NCBI RefSeq assembly: GCF_016861845.1
Contig: NZ_BOLV01000005.1
Location: 62,001-126,000, forward strand
DNA from: Lacticaseibacillus suilingensis
GTDB lineage: Bacteria; Bacillota; Bacilli; Lactobacillales; Lactobacillaceae
DNA length: 64,000 nucleotides
Direction: 5' to 3'
Within the stretch, counting starts at the first letter, position 1; the number at the start of each line of letters is the position of its first letter. Of the stretch, positions 60,700 to 64,000 are shown in pieces. The notes beneath the pieces are model-generated. The model saw nothing but the letters and a program-made list of their open reading frames with translations, searched no databases and was not told the DNA's origin. A program made the translations under genes and the position numbers.

Positions 60700-61524
60700 T
60701 TAGACGCCGAGCACGTGAACCAGGCTCAGGACAATCCCAATCACAACCGTCAAGATAACCAGTTTGTAGGTCGTCCAGCCGCGTTTCTTGATCAGGTAGT
60801 ACATCAGCAAGGTGTACAGCACTGGCAGCAGGGCTGGGGCAACTTTGTCCAAGAGGGCTTGAATGTCCACGGTGGAAGTGGCGGCGCCTTTAGCGGCTTT
60901 GGCGCTGGAGGCGTAGGTCAAGGTGACCTTCATCTTGACAAAGGTGGCAGCCAAACCGGCGATAACGGTGACCCCGACCATGCTGGCGGCGTCAGAGATT
61001 TGGCTCATCTTGGCACTGAGTTTTTCAATCATGCTCGTGCCCAGCCGCTTCCCGTAAGCGCCCATCCCAAACTTAATGGCCAGCAAGGTGATGTTTTCAG
61101 CCAACAGGAAGAAGACAGGGGCCAAGGCGATGTTGTTCATCGCCAGGGAAGCGAAGATGGTGGAGAACAAAGGCGCAATACAGAACTGTGATAAGGAATC
61201 CCCAATCCCAGCCAGCGGGCCCATCAAGGCCATCTTGATCCCGCGGGTTTCCTTGTATTCCAGCCCGTTATCCGCCATGGCCAAATGAATGGACGTGATG
61301 AACGGAATCAGGTTCGGGTTGGTGTTGTAGAATTCGATGTTTTCACTCAGGACTTCAGCCAACTTGTCAGGATCGTTGCCATACAATTTCTTGAAGGCAG
61401 GATACATGATCAAGGAATAGCCTAAGCCTTGATAGTTACTGTAGTTAAACCCGTTTTGCAGGAAGTATGCCCGCAGCGTTGTTTTGTGGTAATCGCTATT
61501 GGTTAAGACATTAGATCCAGTCAT
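60700..61524 (-). CDS. PTS mannose/sorbose-family EIID component
   Basis: 274 aa from the ATG at 61524, eight bases after AGGAGG. Family features: FLQNGFNYSNYQGLGYSLIMYPAFKKLY near the start, GIKMALMGPLAGIGDSLSQF (about 95-114), membrane segments near 120-170 and at the C-terminus. With EIIC it forms the sugar channel. Overlaps the EIIC gene by 14 bases. Confidence 0.9.
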   Translation of the reverse strand: MTGSNVLTNSDYHKTTLRAYFLQNGFNYSNYQGLGYSLIMYPAFKKLYGNDPDKLAEVLSENIEFYNTNPNLIPFITSIHLAMADNGLEYKETRGIKMALMGPLAGIGDSLSQFCIAPLFSTIFASLAMNNIALAPVFFLLAENITLLAIKFGMGAYGKRLGTSMIEKLSAKMSQISDAASMVGVTVIAGLAATFVKMKVTLTYASSAKAAKGAATSTVDIQALLDKVAPALLPVLYTLLMYYLIKKRGWTTYKLVILTVVIGIVLSLVHVLGV

Positions 61525-62305
61525 CGCGTGATTCCTCCTGACTTGTGGTGGTAGCTTGCGCTGGTGCGGCTTGCTTCTCATCTTGTTCGAAGTAGAACTT
61601 CAGGGCAAAGACCAAACCGATGATGGCAATGCCGATGACAGGCAGTTGCAGGTAAGCGGCCAAAGCGTAACCCAACAGGGCAAATGGCACGAGTTGCTTT
61701 TTGAGCATAACGGTCATGATCATCGCAAACCCGATGGCTGGCAGCATACCGCCGGCCACATTCAGGCCAGTGAGCAACCAAGCAGGGATCATGTTAACCA
61801 AGGTCTTCAAGGTGTCCATGCTGTAGGCGCCCAGGAAGCCCAGTAAGAACCCAACAGTGGCGAATAAAATCACCGTGGTGTTAGCAATTAAGCGGAACTT
61901 GCCGAACTTATGGGCCTTCAAAGCGTTAGAAGCGGCTTCTGGCAGGCCGGCGCACAAGGTGTAAACAAACGTCTGCAGGAACTGAATGGCGACCGCGAAC
62001 GGAATGGACAGGGCCAAGGCACTTTGGGGCGTGACCCCAGACATGGTGATGGCCATCAACGTCCCGATGATCCCAGGGCCGATTGGGTTCGGTGGGACAG
62101 TACCACCAGCGCCGACCCCGAAGCCCATGAAGGCCAATTCAGCGACGGCCCCGCAGGCCAAAGCAGTAGGGATGTCGTTCAAAATGACCCCAACGCCGAA
62201 ACTCAAGACCAAGGCGCGGTTGGTGTAAATGCCCCATAACATCCCCGCGTAACAAAACGCGGTCCAAAGCCCAATCAGTAGGGCTTGAATGAGTGTGATA
62301 TGCAT
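61511..62305 (-). CDS. PTS mannose/sorbose-family EIIC component
   Basis: 264 aa. ALLIGLWTAFCYAGMLWGIYTNRALVLSFGVGVILNDIPTAL (about 9-50), FMGFGVGAGGTVPPNPIGPGIIGTL, with about seven membrane helices, the EIIC of the mannose-type PTS. Gene order B-C-D with GH88 is the one used for glycosaminoglycan disaccharides in streptococci and lactobacilli. Confidence 0.9.
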   Translation of the reverse strand: MHITLIQALLIGLWTAFCYAGMLWGIYTNRALVLSFGVGVILNDIPTALACGAVAELAFMGFGVGAGGTVPPNPIGPGIIGTLMAITMSGVTPQSALALSIPFAVAIQFLQTFVYTLCAGLPEAASNALKAHKFGKFRLIANTTVILFATVGFLLGFLGAYSMDTLKTLVNMIPAWLLTGLNVAGGMLPAIGFAMIMTVMLKKQLVPFALLGYALAAYLQLPVIGIAIIGLVFALKFYFEQDEKQAAPAQATTTSQEESRDDWI

Positions 62306-62325
62306 AAGTGCTCCTCCTATTGAGA

Positions 62326-62820
62326 TTAATCTAAGTAGTCCGCAATGTTAACTTCGACACTGCCATCATTGCCCGATGGCGTGGTGCGGTTGTCGAATTC
62401 GATGTGATAATCGTTGATCAACGACTTCAGCGCCGCCTTATCCTCAGCACCAAGGAAAATGGAACGGGTGACTTTTTCCTTGCCCGGGGCGTTGTGAATG
62501 TTACCAATGTTGATCTTCTTAATCGGCACGCCACCAGCTACGAGCCGCAGCGCGTCTTTAGGATCCTTGACCAAAAGGAAAATCTTCTGGGCAGGGTTAG
62601 CTTTATAAATAATATCGATCACCTTTTGCACCGGATAAAAGCGCATGGCGACAGAATCTGGAATCACGGTTTTCATCAAAGTCTGAGCGACCTTGTCTTC
62701 AGCGGCTTCGTCATTGGCGACGATGCAGGTGTTCACCCCTAAAACCTTGATCCACATTTGGCCTTGGCCGTGAACCAACCGTTCATCAATGCGTGTCATT
62801 ACAATATTTGGATCTGCCAT
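62326..62820 (-). CDS. PTS mannose/sorbose-family EIIB component
   Basis: 164 aa. TRIDERLVHGQGQM (residues 9-22) carries the phosphorylated His, followed by VANDEAAEDKVAQTLMK and VKDPKDALRLVAGGVPIKKINIGN, all family-typical. It passes phosphate from EIIA (not in the window) to the sugar. Lies between the GH88 and EIIC genes. Confidence 0.9.
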   Translation of the reverse strand: MADPNIVMTRIDERLVHGQGQMWIKVLGVNTCIVANDEAAEDKVAQTLMKTVIPDSVAMRFYPVQKVIDIIYKANPAQKIFLLVKDPKDALRLVAGGVPIKKINIGNIHNAPGKEKVTRSIFLGAEDKAALKSLINDYHIEFDNRTTPSGNDGSVEVNIADYLD

Positions 62821-62848
62821 TTATTTGTCCTCCTTGAATAAGTGCGAC

Positions 62849-64000
62849 TTACCAGTACATTTGCCACTGCTTCTTATAACGAATCAACGCTTCTAAGTAG
62901 AAATAATCGCCCCATAAATTGCCTTCGTCGACCCCGCGACCAGAATGCCAGGAGTACACGCCGTGGTTCAACAAGGCGGTAATGCCAGTGGTTTGCTCGG
63001 CCGTGTAGTTGTTGATCAAGCTACGCATCATCGCCGAAGCAGCGTGCTGGTAAAGCGGCTTAAGTTCATCTCCTTCCGCCAAAAAGCCTTCCATTTGCTT
63101 GATGCCGCAAACCGCGATGGCGGTGGCGGAGGAGTCTTTCGACTGCCAGTCGCCGTCGTGGAAAATCAGATCCCAGTAAGACACCAGATCTTCAGGCAGG
63201 CGGTTTAAGAAGTAGTTGGTCACGGCTTTGAACGTTTGCACATCCGCGTGATCTTGCAAGCGGGTGTAGTTCAACGCGATGCCGTAAATCAACCAACTCT
63301 GTCCGCGGGCCCAACTCGAGTCATCCGCGTAACCTTGGCGGGTTTTGCCGCCCAGCGGTTTACCCGTTTCCGGGTCAAAGTAGAAGGTGTGGAAAGCGGA
63401 AGCATCGGGCCGAATGGCATATTTCAGCGTGGTGGCGTAATGCTTGGCCGCCACATCGCGGTACTCGGGCTTACCCGTTTCCTCACTAGCCCAAAACAGC
63501 AGCGGAATGTTGAGCATGGCGTCGACAATCAGCCGGTAATTCTCTGCACTGCCTTTGGGCCCCCAGGCTTGAATGAATTCGCCTTTCGGGTTGTAGCGCG
63601 TCATCAGCTTATCAGCGGCTTCCAGCGCGGCGGCTTTGGCCACCGGGTTGCCGGTCAGCTTATAAGCGCTGACGCAAGAGGGACTGTAGAGAAAACCGAG
63701 GTCATGGTGATCGACGTCGATCTCGTGGTCGATGCGGTACTTGAAGCTCTGCACGTTTTTCTCTGCCAACTGGCGGAATCGTTCATCATGCGTTGCTTCG
63801 TACGCTAACCACAGAATCCCCGTCCAGAACCCCGTCGTCCACTCCACGTTCTTCGTGGGCTCGTAGCTGCTGTTCTTGGTCGATGAGCTGGGGAAAGTTT
63901 CCCCTAGCTTCAGAATGTTGTGCTCTACCTTAGCAATCACTGCAGCGATGGCTTCGTCAATCTCGGCTTGGCTTAGCAAAGGTTGATCCAGAAACCGCTG
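62849..64000 (-). CDS. Unsaturated glucuronyl hydrolase, GH88 (5' end outside window)
   Basis: At least 376 aa. The frame is open to the right edge and reads QRFLDQPLLSQAEIDEAI before the in-frame TTG at 63979, so the true start lies beyond the window. (alpha/alpha)6 features: NVEWTTGFWTGILWLAYEAT, HDLGFLYSPSC (catalytic Asp region), GYADDSSWARGQSWLIYG (second catalytic Asp). It removes the unsaturated uronic acid from disaccharides made by the lyase. Confidence 0.9.
   Translation of the reverse strand, partial: QRFLDQPLLSQAEIDEAIAAVIAKVEHNILKLGETFPSSSTKNSSYEPTKNVEWTTGFWTGILWLAYEATHDERFRQLAEKNVQSFKYRIDHEIDVDHHDLGFLYSPSCVSAYKLTGNPVAKAAALEAADKLMTRYNPKGEFIQAWGPKGSAENYRLIVDAMLNIPLLFWASEETGKPEYRDVAAKHYATTLKYAIRPDASAFHTFYFDPETGKPLGGKTRQGYADDSSWARGQSWLIYGIALNYTRLQDHADVQTFKAVTNYFLNRLPEDLVSYWDLIFHDGDWQSKDSSATAIAVCGIKQMEGFLAEGDELKPLYQHAASAMMRSLINNYTAEQTTGITALLNHGVYSWHSGRGVDEGNLWGDYFYLEALIRYKKQWQMYW

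Overview
The window looks like a chromosomal stretch of a low-GC Gram-positive bacterium of the lactic-acid group, most likely Lacticaseibacillus (L. casei/rhamnosus type). This is inferred from the moderately GC-rich coding sequence, Shine-Dalgarno starts with several TTG/GTG initiations, a WxL/DUF916 surface cluster, Mga and Rgg regulators, an LPNTG-anchored hyaluronate lyase, mannose-family PTS genes and an Fst-type toxin. No rRNA, tRNA, complete insertion sequence, prophage or CRISPR array was seen.

Layout. 1-9.7 kb: end of an RpiR regulator, an epimerase, a membrane XRE regulator, two tandem HXXEE membrane proteins with a divergent TetR, a MarR/metallo-hydrolase pair, a second TetR facing an AHL-lactonase-like gene, a lipoprotein and a DUF1304 protein. 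9.7-15.9 kb: MmcQ/YjbR, LysR, a frameshifted GNAT, a CLC channel, a zinc-ribbon/nuclease-fold protein, and the decayed remains of an AlbA_2 (Schlafen-like) gene not visible as any single ORF. 15.9-22.8 kb: Mga regulator divergent from a WxL surface operon that ends in an AP2-domain protein. 23.2-26.1 kb: XRE regulator with a YxlEFG-like ABC operon. 26.2-33.0 kb: redox/hydrolase genes, and a LysR regulator between two of its probable targets. 33.2-39.0 kb: broken LtrA, a short glutamate-cysteine ligase, a pentapeptide-repeat gene, and an MFS exporter operon. 39.2-42.4 kb: NIF3 and RpiR genes divergent from an orphan CelB-type EIIC. 42.5-49.0 kb: K+ uptake (KtrAB-like), GNAT-type acyltransferase, Rgg divergent from an ABC exporter, a HAD phosphatase and a DUF2188 protein. 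49.2-52.4 kb: cell-wall hyaluronate lyase. 52.5-52.8 kb: a composite inverted-repeat element. 52.8-57.9 kb: two flavin/NADP oxidoreductases, a DUF2075 ATPase and a TetM-like ribosomal-protection GTPase. 57.9-58.6 kb: two tandem Fst-type type I toxin-antitoxin loci, one intact and one decayed. 58.7-64.0 kb: PTS EIID/EIIC/EIIB, a heparinase II/III-fold lyase and a GH88 unsaturated glucuronyl hydrolase that runs off the window.

The clearest joint function is glycosaminoglycan use. The surface lyase (49.4 kb) would release unsaturated disaccharides, the mannose-family PTS (60.7-62.8 kb) would import them, and GH88 with the heparinase-fold enzyme would process them inside. The lyase promoter has a cre-like site on its -35 and an inverted repeat just downstream of the predicted start of transcription. 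The best candidate for a little-described system is the tandem Fst-type locus. Each antitoxin RNA carries its own 25-nt element matching the start region of its own toxin. Copy 1 has a frameshifted toxin. Copy 2 has an antitoxin lengthened by an exact 30-bp tandem duplication.
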